Source: JBFHDX01 sp041584475 (GTDB lineage Bacteria > Pseudomonadota > Alphaproteobacteria > UBA8366 > JADFVY01). Taken from it: a stretch of DNA of 14,248 nucleotides. The notes under the pieces are model-generated. The model saw only the letters and a list, made by a program, of their open reading frames with translations. It was not told where the DNA came from and made no database searches. Shown in pieces: positions 14,023 through 14,248 of the stretch. Within the stretch, counting starts at the first letter, position 1. The number at the start of each line of letters is the position of its first letter. The translations under genes were made by a program, and so were the position numbers. The DNA is taken from positions 1 to 14,248 of the forward strand of contig JBFHDX010000097.1 of the NCBI GenBank assembly GCA_041584475.1, read 5' to 3'.

Positions 14023-14248
14023 CTAGTAGATCGGATTCGCCAGTGCCGCCAGTTTGGCCTCCGCCGTCGTCAGCGCCTTTTGCGCTGCCGCGCGTTCGGC
14101 GTCGTCCCGCGCGGCCTCGATGTCGTCCCTGAGGTCGGGGATCAGCTTCTCGACCGCCTCGCGATCGATCTCGTCGAGCGGTACCGCCTCGTCGGCGAGT
14201 ACGGTGCAGCGCTGGGGCGTGACTTCGGCGAAACCGCCGGCGACGAAG
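14023..14248 (-). CDS. atpC: F1F0 ATP synthase epsilon subunit, C-terminal part (5' end beyond the window)
   Basis: The 74 visible residues begin FVAGGFAEVTPQRCTVLADE, the conserved end of the epsilon beta-sandwich, and continue with the two-helix C-terminal domain (EIDREAVEKLIPDLRDDIEA, then an alanine-rich helix) to NPIY and a TAG stop at 14023. Epsilon links the F1 gamma stalk to the c-ring and inhibits ATP hydrolysis. The family is about 130-140 residues, so roughly half lies outside the window. atpC normally ends the atp operon, which fits its place before a gap and a new promoter. Confidence 0.9.
   Translation of the reverse strand, partial: FVAGGFAEVTPQRCTVLADEAVPLDEIDREAVEKLIPDLRDDIEAARDDAERAAAQKALTTAEAKLAALANPIY

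Noticed and set aside
1..14248. CRISPR arrays, insertion sequences, tRNA or rRNA genes
   Set aside because: I saw no regularly spaced repeats, transposase motifs, terminal inverted repeats or cloverleaf-like sequences; the window is chromosomal housekeeping and nutrient-uptake DNA.

Overview
The window is GC-rich DNA with close gene packing. Gene content and order point to an alphaproteobacterium: a phoR-pstSCAB-phoU-phoB cluster with enlarged PstA and PstC, a mesaconyl-CoA hydratase next to a CoA ester lyase, and an F-ATPase epsilon gene. I cannot name a genus from the sequence alone. Most genes lie on the minus strand; the exception is a plus-strand island at 9959-12131.

Layout from left to right. 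(1) 1-1991, minus: a CitE/malyl-CoA-lyase-like enzyme followed by mesaconyl-CoA hydratase (mch, cut by the window edge). Together they suggest branched C4/C5 acyl-CoA metabolism of the ethylmalonyl-CoA / methylaspartate / 3-hydroxypropionate type. (2) 2125-9740, minus: the complete phosphate regulon core, transcribed phoR, pstS, pstC, pstA, pstB, phoU, phoB. A three-repeat PHO box sits between phoR and pstS, so PhoB probably drives the pst genes and its own gene. Between pstS and pstC there is a strong hairpin capped by a UUCG tetraloop. (3) 9959-12131, plus: three tandem genes for small exported proteins of one family, plus the C-terminal relic of a fourth copy. They resemble periplasmic LolA-like/DUF4412-type half-barrel proteins and share a cysteine pair exactly 24 residues apart. 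Their function is unknown and they are the least explained part of the window. (4) 12167-13875, minus: amtB followed by a PII gene (glnK), in the opposite order to the usual glnK-amtB, behind a good sigma70-like promoter. (5) 14023-14248, minus: the 3' end of atpC.

How the parts work together: PstS captures periplasmic phosphate, PstC/PstA/PstB import it, and PhoU passes transporter status to PhoR, which controls PhoB. AmtB and GlnK form the matching ammonium uptake and nitrogen-sensing pair. The exported paralogs start 218 bp from the divergent phoR gene. I found no PHO box in front of them, so a link to phosphate is only positional.
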